A stretch of DNA of 64,000 bases from Methylovirgula sp. HY1 (lineage in GTDB: Bacteria; Pseudomonadota; Alphaproteobacteria; Rhizobiales; Beijerinckiaceae). The stretch spans positions 2,716,001 to 2,780,000 of the forward strand of contig NZ_CP073764.1 in the NCBI RefSeq assembly GCF_019343105.1, given 5' to 3'. Shown here piece after piece: positions 46,377 to 57,099 of this stretch; position 1 is the stretch's first letter, and every line of letters begins with the position of its first letter. The notes under the pieces are model-generated. The model had not been told where the DNA came from, made no database searches, and worked only from the letters and a program-made list of their open reading frames with translations. A program made the translations under genes and the position numbers.

Positions 46377-48620
46377 TCACATGAAATTCTGCGGATCGAC
46401 GTCGACCATGACGCGCACGCCGCCGCGCTCGGGTGGCGCGGTGCCCAGCATGGCGCGCAGAAAGCCTTGCAGATCGGCATTGCGCGGCGCCCGCACGAGA
46501 AGCCGGAACCGATGTCGCCCGCGAATGACGGCGATCGGCGCTTCCGCCGGGCCGAGCACGGTGATTTCATCGTCGCTCGGCAATCCGCCGAGCGCGGCGA
46601 GCTTCCATTTGTTGTTGGGCGGCAGAGAGAAGGCCGCTTTGACCAGCGCGCGGGCATGGGCTTCCGCTAAGGCACGGTCCTGGCCCGATATGATCAGCGC
46701 GGCGAGCCGGCCGAAAGGCGGCAGCCCGGCGCGGCGCCGCTGTTCCGTCTCTTCGCTATAGAATTTCTCGGCATCGCCAGAGAGAATCGCGCGAATAACG
46801 GGATGATCTGGTTGCCAGCTCTGCACGAAGGCGCGACCGGCACGGCCGAAACGTCCGGCGCGGCCTGTCACCTGCTGCAGCAATTGAAAGGTCCGTTCGG
46901 CGGCGCGCGGATCGCCGCTCGACAGGCTGACATCGGCATCGATCACGCCGACGAGCGAGAGCAGCGGAAAATTATGTCCCTTGGCGACGAGTTGGGTGCC
47001 GATGATGATGTCGCAGGCGCCTTCCGCTATGGCGTCGAGTTCGCGCCGCAGCCGTTCTGTCCCGCCCGGAAAATCCGAGGACAGCATTAGGCAGCGTGCA
47101 TCCGGCCAGAGTGTCGCGACCTCTTCCGCCAGCCTTTCGACACCGGGGCCGCAGGCTGTGAGCTCGGGCTCGCCACATTCCGGGCAATGCTCCGGGCGCT
47201 TTTCGATATGGCCGCAATGATGGCAGACGAGCGCGCGGCGAAAGCGATGCTCGACGAGCCAGGCGGTGCAGTTTGGACATTGGAAACGATGGCCGCAGGC
47301 GCGGCAGAGTGTGAGGGGCGCATAGCCGCGGCGGTTCAGGTAGAGCAGCGCCTGCTCGCCCGCTGCCATTGTTTCGTTCATCGCGGTGACGAGGCGTGGC
47401 GCGATCCATTTTCCGCGCGGTGCCGCTTCGCGCTTTAAATCAATCGCCATGATGGCCGGCAGCGCATTGCCGCCATAGCGGGCGCGGAGCTTCAGATGCG
47501 CGTAGCGGCCTTGGTCGGCATTGACGCGCGATTCGATCGAGGGTGTTGCCGAGGCGAGCACGACTGCGGCATTTTCGATGCGGCCGCGCACCACAGCCAT
47601 GTCGCGGGCATGATAGGCGACACCGTCATCCTGCTTATAGGCAGCTTCATGTTCCTCATCGACGATGATGACGGCAAGATCGGCAAAGGGCAGAAACAAG
47701 GCCGAGCGCGCGCCGGCGACAACCTTGACCTCGCTGCTTGCAAGGCCAGACCAGATCCGGGCGCGTTTGCGCGGGCTGACGGAAGAATGCCATTCCGCCG
47801 GGCGGGTGCCGAAACGCGCCGTGAAACGGTTGAGGAATTGCGCGGTCAACGCAATTTCCGGCATCAGGATCAAGGCTTGCCGGCCTTCGCGCAAGGCGGT
47901 CGCCACCGCTTCGAAGTAGACTTCCGTCTTGCCCGAGCCTGTCACGCCTTCGAGAAGTGTGACCGAGAAGGTGCGCGCGGCGACGGAAGCCGTGAGCGCC
48001 ATGGCGGCTTCGGCTTGATCGGCTTCGAGTGCCGGCGGCGCAAAATCGGCATCGCAAGGAAAGGCGGCGGGCTCAGGCGGTAAAGCGACGGCTTCGAGTG
48101 TGCCGTCATCGACCAGAGTATCGATAACGCCGGACGAACATGCGGCGGCTTCGGCGAGCGCTGACTTTTGAAAGGCAAGGCCGCCTTCGAGCGCCGCGAG
48201 GACGCGCGTCCGTGCCGGAGTCATTCTGGTTGGCGCCGGTCCGGCGCGGCGTATTCCGATCCGGGGTTGCTCTGCCGCGACCGTAAACGGTGCCCGCATG
48301 CTCATGCGTAAAACCATGCCGCGCGGCGCCAAGGTCCAGCGCGCCACCCAGTCGATAAAGCTTCGGAGATTCGCGCCGAGCGCAGCGCTGTCGCAACGCG
48401 AGATGATCGATTTGAGATTGCCGCCGTCACCGGGTCGCACGTCCCAGACGGCGCCGATCACTTGCCGCGTGCCGAGCGGCACCTCGACGAAATCGCCGGG
48501 CGCGAGCGTGCGATCGGCCGGGATGCGATAGCTATAGGCCTGGTCGACCGCGACCGGCACGAGCACATCGGCGATGCCGCCCCCGCCGCCGGTATGCTTC
48601 GCATTTCCATTGCTGGGCAT
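46377..48620 (-). CDS. priA: Primosomal replication protein N' (PriA helicase)
   Basis: 747 residues. N-terminal DNA-binding domain, helicase motif I LLEGVTGSGKTEVYFEA, DEEH box VIIVDEEHEAAYKQ, motif III LASATPSIES, then eight cysteines in four CxxC pairs (LCRACGHRFQCPNCTAW, VCHHCGHIEKRPEHCPECGE) and motifs V-VI (IIIGTQLVAKGHNFP, QVTGRAGRFGR). It restarts stalled replication forks. It converges with lptB, leaving a 12-base gap. Confidence 0.97.
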   Translation of the reverse strand: MPSNGNAKHTGGGGGIADVLVPVAVDQAYSYRIPADRTLAPGDFVEVPLGTRQVIGAVWDVRPGDGGNLKSIISRCDSAALGANLRSFIDWVARWTLAPRGMVLRMSMRAPFTVAAEQPRIGIRRAGPAPTRMTPARTRVLAALEGGLAFQKSALAEAAACSSGVIDTLVDDGTLEAVALPPEPAAFPCDADFAPPALEADQAEAAMALTASVAARTFSVTLLEGVTGSGKTEVYFEAVATALREGRQALILMPEIALTAQFLNRFTARFGTRPAEWHSSVSPRKRARIWSGLASSEVKVVAGARSALFLPFADLAVIIVDEEHEAAYKQDDGVAYHARDMAVVRGRIENAAVVLASATPSIESRVNADQGRYAHLKLRARYGGNALPAIMAIDLKREAAPRGKWIAPRLVTAMNETMAAGEQALLYLNRRGYAPLTLCRACGHRFQCPNCTAWLVEHRFRRALVCHHCGHIEKRPEHCPECGEPELTACGPGVERLAEEVATLWPDARCLMLSSDFPGGTERLRRELDAIAEGACDIIIGTQLVAKGHNFPLLSLVGVIDADVSLSSGDPRAAERTFQLLQQVTGRAGRFGRAGRAFVQSWQPDHPVIRAILSGDAEKFYSEETEQRRRAGLPPFGRLAALIISGQDRALAEAHARALVKAAFSLPPNNKWKLAALGGLPSDDEITVLGPAEAPIAVIRGRHRFRLLVRAPRNADLQGFLRAMLGTAPPERGGVRVMVDVDPQNFM

Positions 48621-48790
48621 GACTCAAGTAGTGCATTTCCTCAGCGAGGGGAAGTTGCGGCCGCCGATTCCCGCACGCAATCGTAAGCGGCAAGTGCTCG
48701 TCGGAGCAACCGCTCTGCTAGACCGCGTTGACATTTAGGATTCCGGCTTGCGGGGAAATCTGATTCAAGCTCCTTTTCGGGGAGCGTCGG

Positions 48791-49165
48791 ATGTCGTCGG
48801 TTCGGTTGATGTTGAAAGACCACCAGTGGGAGCGGATGCAGCCGCATCTGCCTGGCAAGCGGAGTGATCCCGGCAGGACCGGCGCGAACAATCGGTTGTT
48901 TGTGGAGGCGATCCTGTGGCTCGCCAGAACGGGCGTCCCCTGGCGCGATCTGCCGGATTGCTTTGGCAATTGGAACAGTGTGTTCATCCGCTTTTCCCGC
49001 TGGTCCAAAGACGGCGTGTGGGATCGGCTATTTACGGCAATGGCCGATGATCCGGACTTCGAATACATCATGATCGACTCCACCATCGTCCGGGCGCACC
49101 AGCATGCGGCGGGCAAAAAAGGGGGCCTGAAGCTCGCGCGATCGGCCGTTCGCGGGGTGGCTTGA
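48791..49165 (+). CDS. IS5-family transposase, 5' frame (OrfA)
   Basis: 124 residues with the IS427-type N-terminus (RLMLKDHQWERMQPHLPG, ARTGVPWRDLPDCFGNWNSV) and the first catalytic Asp in YIMIDSTIVRAHQHA. It stops shortly after a slippery AAAAAAG at 49115-49121. A -1 shift there would continue into KRGPEARAIGRSRGGLTTK and join the downstream frame. AGGATT-like and GGAG sequence precedes the start. Confidence 0.92.
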   Translation: MSSVRLMLKDHQWERMQPHLPGKRSDPGRTGANNRLFVEAILWLARTGVPWRDLPDCFGNWNSVFIRFSRWSKDGVWDRLFTAMADDPDFEYIMIDSTIVRAHQHAAGKKGGLKLARSAVRGVA

Positions 49166-49545
49166 CCACAAAAATCCATGCCGTCGTCGACGCGCTGGGT
49201 AACCCGTTGCGGTTTATTCTCACGCCTGGGCAGGCCAGCGATATCACCCAGGCCGAAGCTCTGATCGAAGGTCTGCCTGCCGAGCATGTCCTTGGCGACA
49301 AGGGCTACGATGCAAAATCGCTGCGTGATGCCATCACCGAACAAGGCGCCGTCGCGGTGATCCCGCCCAGAACAACATCGCCCCAGGTCCATTGTGACTT
49401 CGCGCTCTATTGCGAGCGCAATCTGGTCGAGCGCTTCTTCCTGAAACTCAAGCATTTCAGGCGCATCGCGACACGCTACGAACAAACGCCGCGAGCATTC
49501 CTCTCCATGCTATCCATCGTCGGCGCATTCATCTGGACACGCTGA
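49162..49545 (+). CDS. IS5-family transposase, 3' frame (OrfB)
   Basis: 127 residues counted from a TTG at 49162, but probably made only as part of the frameshift product. It holds the second catalytic Asp in VLGDKGYDAKSLRD and the Glu in ERNLVERFFLKLKHFRRIATRYE. TTKIHAVVDALGNPLRF is the usual continuation of the transposase. Neither frame is disrupted, so the element looks recent. Confidence 0.9.
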   Translation: MTTKIHAVVDALGNPLRFILTPGQASDITQAEALIEGLPAEHVLGDKGYDAKSLRDAITEQGAVAVIPPRTTSPQVHCDFALYCERNLVERFFLKLKHFRRIATRYEQTPRAFLSMLSIVGAFIWTR

Positions 49546-49558
49546 ATGTCAACGCGCT

Positions 49559-52378
49559 CTAGCTGATAGCCCCGTGACAATGTTTATATTTCTTGCCGGA
49601 GCCGCAAGGGCAGGGCTCGTTGCGGCCGACTTTTCCCCAGGTCGTCGGATCTTGCGGCTGGCGCGTGGTTGCTGCCGGTGCGTCGGGCGCCATGAACGGC
49701 ACCGCCGCGAAGCCCTGCCCGAAAGCTTGGCTGTTGAATTCCTGCGCCAGCCCGGCCATCGCCTCGGCGGGCGGATGCAGCGCCTCGAATTGCCCAGCCT
49801 GTAGAGGCGGCGGCGGTTCGCCTTGGTCATAGGCGATTTCGAGATGACTCAATTGCTCGGTCGTCTGCTCGCGCAGATCTTTGATCAATTCGTTGAAGAG
49901 CTCGAAGGCCTCGGATTTATATTCGTTCAGTGGATCGAGCTGGGCCATGCCGCGCCAGCCGATGACTTGGCGCAAATGATCGAGTGTCACGAGATGTTCG
50001 CGCCACAAATGGTCGAGCGATTGCAAAACGACCTGCTTCTCGATGTAGCGCATGACTTCGGCGCCATTCTTTTCGATCTGCGCGGCATAGCCTTCGTCGA
50101 CGGCGTGCAGCACGCGCTCATGCAGCGCTTCGTCGGTGATGCCCTCTTCCTTTGCCCATTCGTCGAAAGGCAGGGTGAGATTGAACAGCCTCTCGCAACC
50201 CTGCGTCAGGCCCTCGACATCCCAGGCTTCCGGATAGGCCTCATGCGGCGCGCCGCGCGCGATGAAATCTTCGACCACGTCATGGCGCATGTCGGTGACC
50301 ATGTCTTCGAGCGATTCCTCCGCCATCATTTCGCGGCGTTGCTCGAACACGACCTTGCGCTGGTCGTTCATCACATTGTCATATTTGAGAATGTTCTTGC
50401 GGGTGTCGAAATTGCGCGCTTCGACCTTCTGCTGTGCCTTTTCCAGCGCCTTATTGATCCAGGGATGGACGATCGCCTCGCCCTCTTGAAGGCCGAGTTT
50501 GACGAGCATCGAATCCATCCGCTCGGACCCGAAGATCCGCATCAGATCGTCTTTCAGCGACAGGAAGAATTTCGATCGGCCCGGATCGCCTTGGCGGCCG
50601 GAGCGGCCGCGCAGCTGATTGTCGATACGCCGACTCTCATGTCGTTCGGTGCCGATGATATAGAGCCCGCCGGCGGCGATGGCGCGTTGCCGGAAGGCGG
50701 CGATCTCGGTCCGGATCTTGGCCTCCAAGGCCTCGCGTTCCGAACCTTCGGGCAGGTTGGCGCATTCCTGCGCAACGCGCATTTCAACATTGCCGCCGAG
50801 CTGAATATCGGTGCCGCGGCCGGCCATATTGGTCGCGACCGTGATCGCGCCGGGGACGCCGGCTTCAGCGACAATATAGGCCTCCTGCTCATGGAAGCGC
50901 GCATTGAGCACGGCGAAAAGTTTCGATGGTTTGCCGGAGCGCGCCGACACATAGAGCTTTTGCAGCGCCGCAGGCTCGGTAAAATCGATCTGGCGATAGC
51001 CCTTGTCGATCAGAAATTCGGCCAGCTGTTCGGATTTCTCGATCGAGGTCGTGCCGACGAGCATCGGCTGCATCTGCGCATTCGCCGCTTCGATCTCCTT
51101 GACGATGGCGGCGAGCTTTTCCTCGTTGGTGCGATAGACTTCATCGTCTTCGTCGAGACGGCGCACCGGCAGATTGGTCGGAATCTCGACGACATCGAGA
51201 TTGTAGATTTCGGCGAATTCATCCGCTTCCGTCGAGGCCGTGCCGGTCATGCCGGCGAGCTTCTTATAGAGACGAAAATAATTCTGGAACGTGATCGAGG
51301 CGAGCGTCACGTTCTCGGGTTGAACCGTGACATGTTCCTTGGCTTCGAGCGCCTGATGCAATCCTTCCGAATAGCGCCGGCCGGGCATCATGCGGCCGGT
51401 AAATTCGTCGATGATCACGACCTCGTCGTCGCGGACGATATAATCCTTGTCGCGCTGGAATAATTTATGGGCGCGCAATGCCTGATTGACGTGATGGACG
51501 ATGGTGACATTGATCGCATCATAGAGCGAGCCTTCATCGAGAAGGCCGGCCGCGGCGAGCAATTCCTCGATATGCTCATTGCCCGCCTCGGTGAGATTGA
51601 CGGAGCGCTGCTTTTCGTCGACCTCGTAGTCATTCTCCCGCAGGTGCGGGATGATCTTGTTGATCGAATTATAGAGATCGGACCTGTCGTCGGACGGACC
51701 GGAAATGATGAGCGGGGTGCGCGCTTCGTCGACCAGGATCGAGTCGACTTCGTCGACGATCGCAAAGGCATGGCCGCGCTGCACCATTTGGCCGAGCTCA
51801 TATTTCATATTGTCGCGCAGATAGTCGAAGCCGAACTCATTGTTGGTGCCGTAGGTGATATCGGCGGCATAGGCCTCGTGCCGCTCGTTGTCGTCCTTGC
51901 CGTGAACGATCGTGCCGAAACTCAAGCCAAGGAAATTGTAGACACGGCCCATCCATTCGGCATCGCGGCTGGCGAGATAATCATTCACCGTGATGACATG
52001 CACGCCCTTGCCGGCAAGCGCATTGAGATAGGCGGCGAGTGTCGCGACGAGCGTCTTGCCTTCACCTGTCCGCATCTCTGCGATAGCGCCTTCGTGCAAG
52101 ACCATGCCGCCGATGAGCTGGACATCGAAATGGCGCTGGCCGAGAACGCGCTTGGCGGCTTCGCGGACGGTGGCGAATGCGGGCACGAGCAGATCGTCGA
52201 GCGTCTGGCCCGCCGCCAGCGCGGCACGGAATTCGTCCGTTTTAGCGCGGAGTTCCGCGTCGGTCAGCTTTTGCGTCTCGGGTTCGAGTGCATTGATGGC
52301 AGCGACCTTCGGCCGGTAGGTCTTCAGCCGCCTGTCGTTGGACGAACCGAAAATTTTCTTGGCGATGGTGCCGAACAT
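49559..52378 (-). CDS. secA: Preprotein translocase ATPase SecA
   Basis: 939 residues. Walker [15 protein letters not shown] (102-109 region), DEAD-like [17 protein letters not shown], the preprotein cross-linking domain, [15 protein letters not shown] (motif V-like), RSGRQGDPG, the helical scaffold, and a C-terminal zinc SEC-C motif [13 protein letters not shown]. It drives export through SecYEG. The final TAG lies at the junction with the IS5 element. Confidence 0.98.
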   Translation of the reverse strand: MFGTIAKKIFGSSNDRRLKTYRPKVAAINALEPETQKLTDAELRAKTDEFRAALAAGQTLDDLLVPAFATVREAAKRVLGQRHFDVQLIGGMVLHEGAIAEMRTGEGKTLVATLAAYLNALAGKGVHVITVNDYLASRDAEWMGRVYNFLGLSFGTIVHGKDDNERHEAYAADITYGTNNEFGFDYLRDNMKYELGQMVQRGHAFAIVDEVDSILVDEARTPLIISGPSDDRSDLYNSINKIIPHLRENDYEVDEKQRSVNLTEAGNEHIEELLAAAGLLDEGSLYDAINVTIVHHVNQALRAHKLFQRDKDYIVRDDEVVIIDEFTGRMMPGRRYSEGLHQALEAKEHVTVQPENVTLASITFQNYFRLYKKLAGMTGTASTEADEFAEIYNLDVVEIPTNLPVRRLDEDDEVYRTNEEKLAAIVKEIEAANAQMQPMLVGTTSIEKSEQLAEFLIDKGYRQIDFTEPAALQKLYVSARSGKPSKLFAVLNARFHEQEAYIVAEAGVPGAITVATNMAGRGTDIQLGGNVEMRVAQECANLPEGSEREALEAKIRTEIAAFRQRAIAAGGLYIIGTERHESRRIDNQLRGRSGRQGDPGRSKFFLSLKDDLMRIFGSERMDSMLVKLGLQEGEAIVHPWINKALEKAQQKVEARNFDTRKNILKYDNVMNDQRKVVFEQRREMMAEESLEDMVTDMRHDVVEDFIARGAPHEAYPEAWDVEGLTQGCERLFNLTLPFDEWAKEEGITDEALHERVLHAVDEGYAAQIEKNGAEVMRYIEKQVVLQSLDHLWREHLVTLDHLRQVIGWRGMAQLDPLNEYKSEAFELFNELIKDLREQTTEQLSHLEIAYDQGEPPPPLQAGQFEALHPPAEAMAGLAQEFNSQAFGQGFAAVPFMAPDAPAATTRQPQDPTTWGKVGRNEPCPCGSGKKYKHCHGAIS

Positions 52379-52986
52379 TCAAAAAGCCTTTCTCGTCCCG
52401 TCGCCGCAGCACGGCAAAATGCACGTCGACATCATGCTCGGCCAAATTCCAGAACGCGCGGAAAGATGGCTGAGAGCCACCCGCCCCTCGCGCCGCGGCA
52501 AGTCTTTCGGCTCCGCTTGCGATTGCGAAACTTTTGACCTTGCGCCGCGCCGGGTTCCCGAAGGGAACAATCTGACCGTGACACCCCGTCTCGGCGCCTG
52601 CGACTGTCGATGCTGTCGCTGGGTTTCTGGAGCCTTGCGGTGACACTCTGACGAAATGATCCGCCTGAAGAAGTAAGTTTCTGAAGCATGTTCTGGACGA
52701 GCTAACGGGCCGCGCCGAAGCCGACATTCGTTAACTCTTTCTAGTCGGGGCCGATTTGCGCCGAATGACATCGGTCTCAGGATGATTTGCGGCGTCATAT
52801 AAGCCAAAATCGACGCTCGGTCTGGAGGAGAGATAAGAGGGGGGGTGACTCTTGTCAATCGAGCGGAGCCGGCGGCTTTTTCTGCATTTTCGCGGCTTGA
52901 CTGGAGGGCTGGCCCATTTAAGCCTAAATTGTCGCGCACGAGCCGGTGCTCGCTGCAGCCCCCTTTACGCCCGGAGCCTGTTACGC
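52379..52986. other. Long gene-poor spacer between divergent secA and ppiC-like genes
   Basis: 608 bases. Open frames on both strands have no homology or signal I recognise. Purine-rich GGAGGAGAGATAAGAGGGGG lies at about 52823-52842. It must contain the secA promoter (leftward) and the isomerase promoter (rightward), but I cannot place either. A weak repeat-like GAAGCATGTTCTGGAC is at about 52683-52698. Confidence 0.5.
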
Positions 52987-53880
52987 ATGTCAATGATGAA
53001 ATCTCTGCACGCGAGCGCCTTTGGCCTTGCTTTCGCCTTGAGTTCGGCCGTTCCGGCCGTTCTGAGCGTGGCGCCCGCACATGCCGCCGTGCTCGCCAAG
53101 GTGAACGGCCAGGTGATCACCGATGAGGATTTGAAATTGGCCGCCCAGGATCTCGGCCAGAACATCCCGCAGCAGCTCCAAGGCAAGGCGCGCGACGCCT
53201 ATATCCTCGATTATCTGATCGATGGCGATCTCGTGGCGCAGAAGGCGGAGGCGGAGAAGCTCGACCAGACTCCCGATTTTCCCAAGAAAGTCGCTTATTA
53301 TCGGCAAAAGCTGCTGATGGAGGCTCTTCTCAGCAAGGTCGCCAAGCAGGCGGAGACCGAGGAGGCGATGAAAAAGGTTTATGACGCAGCGGCCAAGGCA
53401 CAAAAGCCGGAGATGGAGATCCACGCGCGTCATATTCTTGTCGCAACCAAGGCTGAGGCGGAAGCCGCTCTGAAGCGGATCAAGGCCGGCGAAGATTTCG
53501 CGAAAGTGGCCAAGGAAGTGTCGAAGGATCCGGGCGCGGACGGCGGCGATCTCGGCTGGTTCACCAAGGAACGCATGGTGCCGGCTTTTGCCGCCGCAGC
53601 CTTCAAACTCAAGCCGGGCCAGGTTTCCGAGCCCGTCCAGACCCAATTCGGCTGGCATATCATCAAAGTCGAAGGCGAACGCGAGACCAAGTTCCCGCCC
53701 TTCGACAAGGTCAAGGATCAGCTCGAGCGCTATGTCGTGCAGAAGGCGCAGGCTCAGCTGATCTCCGAATTGCGCAAGGGCGCAAAGGTCGAGCGGTTTG
53801 ATACGCCGGCGACACCCGCCACGCCGGCTAAGCCGGACGCGTCGAAGCCTGCGACGCCGGCGCCGGCGACCAAGAAATAA
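52987..53880 (+). CDS. Periplasmic peptidyl-prolyl isomerase, PpiC/SurA-like
   Basis: 297 residues from the ATG at 52987 (ATGs at 52993 and 52996 are alternatives). Signal peptide SLHASAFGLAFALSSAVPAV...AHA, an N-terminal SurA-like helical region with VNGQVITDEDL, then a parvulin rotamase domain (about 135-235: IHARHILVATKAEAEAAL, DPGADGGDLGWFTKERMVPAF, TQFGWHIIKVE). The tail is Ala/Pro/Thr-rich. It assists folding of secreted and outer-membrane proteins. Confidence 0.92.
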   Translation: MSMMKSLHASAFGLAFALSSAVPAVLSVAPAHAAVLAKVNGQVITDEDLKLAAQDLGQNIPQQLQGKARDAYILDYLIDGDLVAQKAEAEKLDQTPDFPKKVAYYRQKLLMEALLSKVAKQAETEEAMKKVYDAAAKAQKPEMEIHARHILVATKAEAEAALKRIKAGEDFAKVAKEVSKDPGADGGDLGWFTKERMVPAFAAAAFKLKPGQVSEPVQTQFGWHIIKVEGERETKFPPFDKVKDQLERYVVQKAQAQLISELRKGAKVERFDTPATPATPAKPDASKPATPAPATKK

Positions 53881-53905
53881 GCGCAACTTTCATTTGCATC
53901 TTGCA

Positions 53906-53937
53906 GGCCCGCCGACAATTGCATCGGCGGGCCTTTT
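53906..53937 (+). terminator. Intrinsic terminator after the PpiC-like gene
   Basis: GGCCCGCCGA (53906-53915) pairs with TCGGCGGGCC (53924-53933), loop of eight bases, followed by TTTT. It separates the isomerase gene from argJ. Confidence 0.87.
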
Positions 53938-54023
53938 GATTGGCACGTTACGCAGGGAGGGATCGACCTTCCCCGAGCGATCGGCTATTGACGATTCTTC
54001 CTCTCGCCACGTTTTGCATCATC

Positions 54024-55280
54024 ATGGCCTCTCCAGCGAAATCCGTCACCGCCTCGCCTTTCGCACCGAAGACCTATCCGGAAATTCCGGCGATCGACGG
54101 TGTGCGCTTCGCCACCGGTGCCGTCGGCGTCCGCTACGAGGGGCGCACCGATGTCATGCTGGCGCTGTTCGACAAGGGGACGAACGTCGCGGGTGTCTTC
54201 ACCCGATCCAAATGCCCGTCGGCGCCGGTCGAATGGTGCCAAGCGCATCTGAAATCCGGCAAGGCGCGGGCGCTTGTGGTGAATTCCGGCAATGCCAATG
54301 CCTTTACCGGCAAGACGGGAGCCAAGGCCGCGGCATTCACCGCGTCGCTGGCGGCCAAAGCGACGGGGCTTCGTCCCAATGAGATCTTTCTCGCCTCGAC
54401 CGGCGTGATCGGCGAACCGCTCGATGCGACGAAATTCGAAGGCCAGTTCGAAAAGCTCGCCGCCGCCGCCGCGCCCGACGGGCTTTTTGCGGCAGCCAAA
54501 GCCATCATGACGACGGACACATATCCGAAGGTCGCGACCGCCAAAGCGCTTCTTGGCGGCGTCGAAGTCACGCTCGCCGGCATGGCCAAAGGCGCCGGCA
54601 TGATCGCTCCCGACATGGCGACCATGCTTTCTTTCGTCTTCACCGACGCGCCGATCGGCGCCGAGGCCCTGCAGGCGATGCTGAGCAAGGGCGTCGCGAC
54701 ATCGTTCAACGCTATCACGGTCGACAGCGATACCTCGACCTCCGACACGCTTCTGCTTTTCGCGACAGGTGCCGCGGCGCAGCGTGGCGCGCCGAAGATT
54801 TCGGAACCCGGCGACCGACGTCTGAAAGATTTTCGCCGCGCGCTCGATTCACTCCTCCTCGACCTGGCTCATCAGGTCGTGAAGGACGGCGAAGGCGCCC
54901 GCAAATTCGTCAAGATCTCGGTCGAGGGCGCGGTTTCGAAGGCTTCCGCGAAAATCATTGCCCGGTCGATCGCCAACTCGCCGCTCGTCAAGACCGCCAT
55001 CGCCGGCGAAGATGCCAATTGGGGACGGATCGTCATGGCGGTCGGCAAGGCCGGACAGCCAGCCGATCGCGATCGGCTGGCGATCTGGTTCGGAGATATC
55101 CGCGTCGCCTATAAGGGTCTGCGCGATCCCAACTATGACGAAGCCAAAGTCGCGGCCCTGATGCAGCAGCCGGAAATCGCTATTCGGGTCGATCTCCGTC
55201 TCGGCAAAGGGCAGGCGACGATCTGGACCTGCGATCTCACCAAGGAATATGTCGCCATCAATGGCGACTATCGTTCGTGA
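54024..55280 (+). CDS. argJ: Bifunctional ornithine acetyltransferase / N-acetylglutamate synthase
   Basis: 418 residues from the ATG at 54024; an upstream frame to 53940 overlaps the terminator region and lacks homology. The autocleavage site [14 protein letters not shown] puts the nucleophile at Thr200, giving alpha and beta chains. [28 protein letters not shown] and the C-terminal NGDYRS also fit. It recycles the acetyl group in arginine synthesis. Stands alone, with the hydrogenase operon starting about 180 bases downstream. Confidence 0.97.
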   Translation: MASPAKSVTASPFAPKTYPEIPAIDGVRFATGAVGVRYEGRTDVMLALFDKGTNVAGVFTRSKCPSAPVEWCQAHLKSGKARALVVNSGNANAFTGKTGAKAAAFTASLAAKATGLRPNEIFLASTGVIGEPLDATKFEGQFEKLAAAAAPDGLFAAAKAIMTTDTYPKVATAKALLGGVEVTLAGMAKGAGMIAPDMATMLSFVFTDAPIGAEALQAMLSKGVATSFNAITVDSDTSTSDTLLLFATGAAAQRGAPKISEPGDRRLKDFRRALDSLLLDLAHQVVKDGEGARKFVKISVEGAVSKASAKIIARSIANSPLVKTAIAGEDANWGRIVMAVGKAGQPADRDRLAIWFGDIRVAYKGLRDPNYDEAKVAALMQQPEIAIRVDLRLGKGQATIWTCDLTKEYVAINGDYRS

Positions 55281-55406
55281 CGAACGGGTGACAGCCCTTT
55301 TTGGCCGCGTAGCTGACAGCGTATATTTTAAATAGAGAAGCCCGCCGCATGCCGCCGCATCGATGCCGGTCGGCCATAGTGCGCATGATCGAGATCAAAG
55401 ACTTGG

Positions 55407-55422
55407 TGGCAATGCCCGTGCG
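55407..55422 (+). promoter_or_regulatory. Candidate sigma54 promoter of the hydrogenase operon
   Basis: TGGCAATGCCCGTGCG has GG and GC at the -24/-12 spacing and matches most of TGGCAC-N5-TTGC. The predicted start near 55433 leaves a short leader before the ATG at 55459. Sigma54 control is known for several proteobacterial hydrogenases. The match is moderate. Confidence 0.4.
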
Positions 55423-55458
55423 AAAGCAAAACCAACGCGGCTTTCTCGTGGAAAACCC

Positions 55459-56592
55459 ATGCCCCAGATCATGCAGATGGGCGAACATGCCGTCATCGGT
55501 TTGGACGGACTGGAGGCTTTGCTCGCAGGCCTGAAGCGGCGCGATTATCGGCTCATCGGGCCGACCTTGCGCGATCAAGCGATCGTCTATGACGATATCG
55601 GGGGCACTGCCGATCTGCCCCAAGGTTTTGGCGATGAACAGGATGGCGGTCGCTATCGCCTGGTTCGGCGCGGCGACGCTAGGCTCTTTGGCTATGCCGT
55701 TGGGCCGCAATCTTGGAAACATTACCTGCATCCGCCCATGCTGTCGCTTTGGCGCGCCGAGAGGCACGGGCAAAGCTTCGACATCATCGAGTCGGAGGAA
55801 ATCTTGCCGCGCTTCGCCTTCCTCGGGGTGCGCGCTTGCGAGCTGAATGCGATCGCTCTTCAGGACCGTGTTTTCCTCGGCGATGAATATGTCGATTTGC
55901 ATTATCGCCGCCGCCGCGACGGCGCCTTCATCGTTGCGGTGAATTGCAGTCACGCCGGAGGAACCTGCTTCTGCGTCTCGATGAAGACAGGTCCAAAAGT
56001 CGCGGCGGGATTCGATCTCGCCTTGACCGAAGTGCTCGTGGGCGATGCTCATTCATTCGTGGTCGAGATCGGCAGCGCCGAAGGAGCCGAACTTCTCGCC
56101 GAACTTCCGGCGCGCAAGGCCTCTGCCGAGGATTTGGCCGCGGCCGCCGCTATCGTCGCGGGCACCGCAGCGAATATGGGCCGTGACATGGAAACCGAGG
56201 GGCTGCAGGATCTGCTGGCCCGCAATCTTGATCATAAGCTTTGGGACGACGTGGCGCAGCGCTGTCTCACCTGCGCCAATTGCACCATGGTGTGCCCGAC
56301 GTGTTTTTGTACGTCCGTCGAAGATGCAAGCGATCTCGCCGCAGAGACTGCGGAACGCAAGCGCCGCTGGGATTCTTGTTTCACCATGGATTTTTCACAT
56401 CTTCCTGGCGGCAGCGTGCGCAATTCGGCGAAGTCGCGCTATCGCCAATGGATGACCCATAAGCTTTCGACATGGTTCGATCAGTTTGGTACCTCGGGCT
56501 GTGTCGGCTGCGGCCGCTGCATCACATGGTGTCCGGTTGGAATCGACATCACCGAGGAAGTACGCGCAATCCGTGACGACGCGCCGAAATGA
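55459..56592 (+). CDS. hyhB: [NiFe] hydrogenase beta subunit, 4Fe-4S protein (HyhB/HydB-like)
   Basis: 377 residues from the ATG at 55459. The C-terminal third carries two ferredoxin-like [4Fe-4S] motifs, [16 protein letters not shown] and [14 protein letters not shown]. An additional Cys-rich stretch ([21 protein letters not shown]) lies mid-protein, as in the sulfhydrogenase beta family. It relays electrons between the hydrogenase module and the flavin/NAD(P) subunit. First gene of the operon; the stop overlaps the next start (ATGA). Confidence 0.9.
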   Translation: MPQIMQMGEHAVIGLDGLEALLAGLKRRDYRLIGPTLRDQAIVYDDIGGTADLPQGFGDEQDGGRYRLVRRGDARLFGYAVGPQSWKHYLHPPMLSLWRAERHGQSFDIIESEEILPRFAFLGVRACELNAIALQDRVFLGDEYVDLHYRRRRDGAFIVAVNCSHAGGTCFCVSMKTGPKVAAGFDLALTEVLVGDAHSFVVEIGSAEGAELLAELPARKASAEDLAAAAAIVAGTAANMGRDMETEGLQDLLARNLDHKLWDDVAQRCLTCANCTMVCPTCFCTSVEDASDLAAETAERKRRWDSCFTMDFSHLPGGSVRNSAKSRYRQWMTHKLSTWFDQFGTSGCVGCGRCITWCPVGIDITEEVRAIRDDAPK

Positions 56593-57080
56593 ACATCGGC
56601 TCATCTAAGGAGCGGGCTTTGGTAGACACCGAGCAAATTCTGAGCGAGCACAATTTTTTCTCGGATCTCGAAAGAGCCTTCCGTCCTCTCATCGGAGGCT
56701 GCGCGAAGATGCTGAATTTTGAGGCCGGGCATTATCTCTTCCATGAGGGCGATTCTGCCGATTGGTTCTTTCTCATCACGCAGGGTCAAGTCGCGCTCGA
56801 ACTCATGACGCCGGGGCGTGGCGCGCTGACCTTCCAAACCGTCGGCGGCAGTGACGTTCTTGGCATGTTCTGGCTAATGCCGAAAGTCTTTTGGAGTCAT
56901 GATGCGAGGGCGCTCGAGCCGACCCGCACGATCGCGATCGACGCGCGCTGTCTTCGCCAAAAATGCGAGCGTGATCATGAACTGGGCTATGATCTGATGA
57001 AACGCTTCGTTCCGATCTTGTTGCAGAGATTGGAAAATGCCCAACTCCAGATGCTCGATGTCTATGGCAATTCGAAATAA
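56589..57080 (+). CDS. Cyclic-nucleotide-binding-fold protein, HoxI-like hydrogenase component
   Basis: 163 residues, a single CAP-ED (cNMP-binding) beta-barrel: [30 protein letters not shown] and [10 protein letters not shown]. The C-terminus is one helix ([20 protein letters not shown]), and there is no helix-turn-helix, so it is not a Crp/Fnr regulator despite that similarity. Size and operon position match HoxI, a subunit that associates with the soluble NAD-reducing hydrogenase of Cupriavidus. I infer a structural or NAD(P)H-related role. Overlaps hyhB upstream. Confidence 0.8.
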   Translation: MNIGSSKERALVDTEQILSEHNFFSDLERAFRPLIGGCAKMLNFEAGHYLFHEGDSADWFFLITQGQVALELMTPGRGALTFQTVGGSDVLGMFWLMPKVFWSHDARALEPTRTIAIDARCLRQKCERDHELGYDLMKRFVPILLQRLENAQLQMLDVYGNSK

Positions 57081-57099
57081 TCTGTTGGGCTCATCGCCC

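Larger units (their letters stand above)
48721..49559 (+). mobile_element. IS5-family (IS427-like) insertion sequence in the secA stop codon
   Basis: 839 bp with terminal inverted repeats GACCGCGTTGACATT at left and the complement of AATGTCAACGCGCTC at right (14 of 15 match), flanked by TA duplications at 48719-48720 and 49560-49561. The secA stop TAG uses the duplicated TA plus the terminal base of the element. Before insertion the same TAG would have been read from the left flank, so the protein is unaltered. Confidence 0.9.

Noticed and set aside
49823-51463. 546-codon open frame on the plus strand within secA
   Set aside because: Complete overlap with the clear secA gene; its composition mirrors the complementary codons.
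56589-57080. Crp/Fnr-type transcription regulator in the hydrogenase operon
   Set aside because: The cNMP-binding barrel is there, but the C-terminal helix-turn-helix is missing and the length equals HoxI; annotated as a likely hydrogenase component instead.
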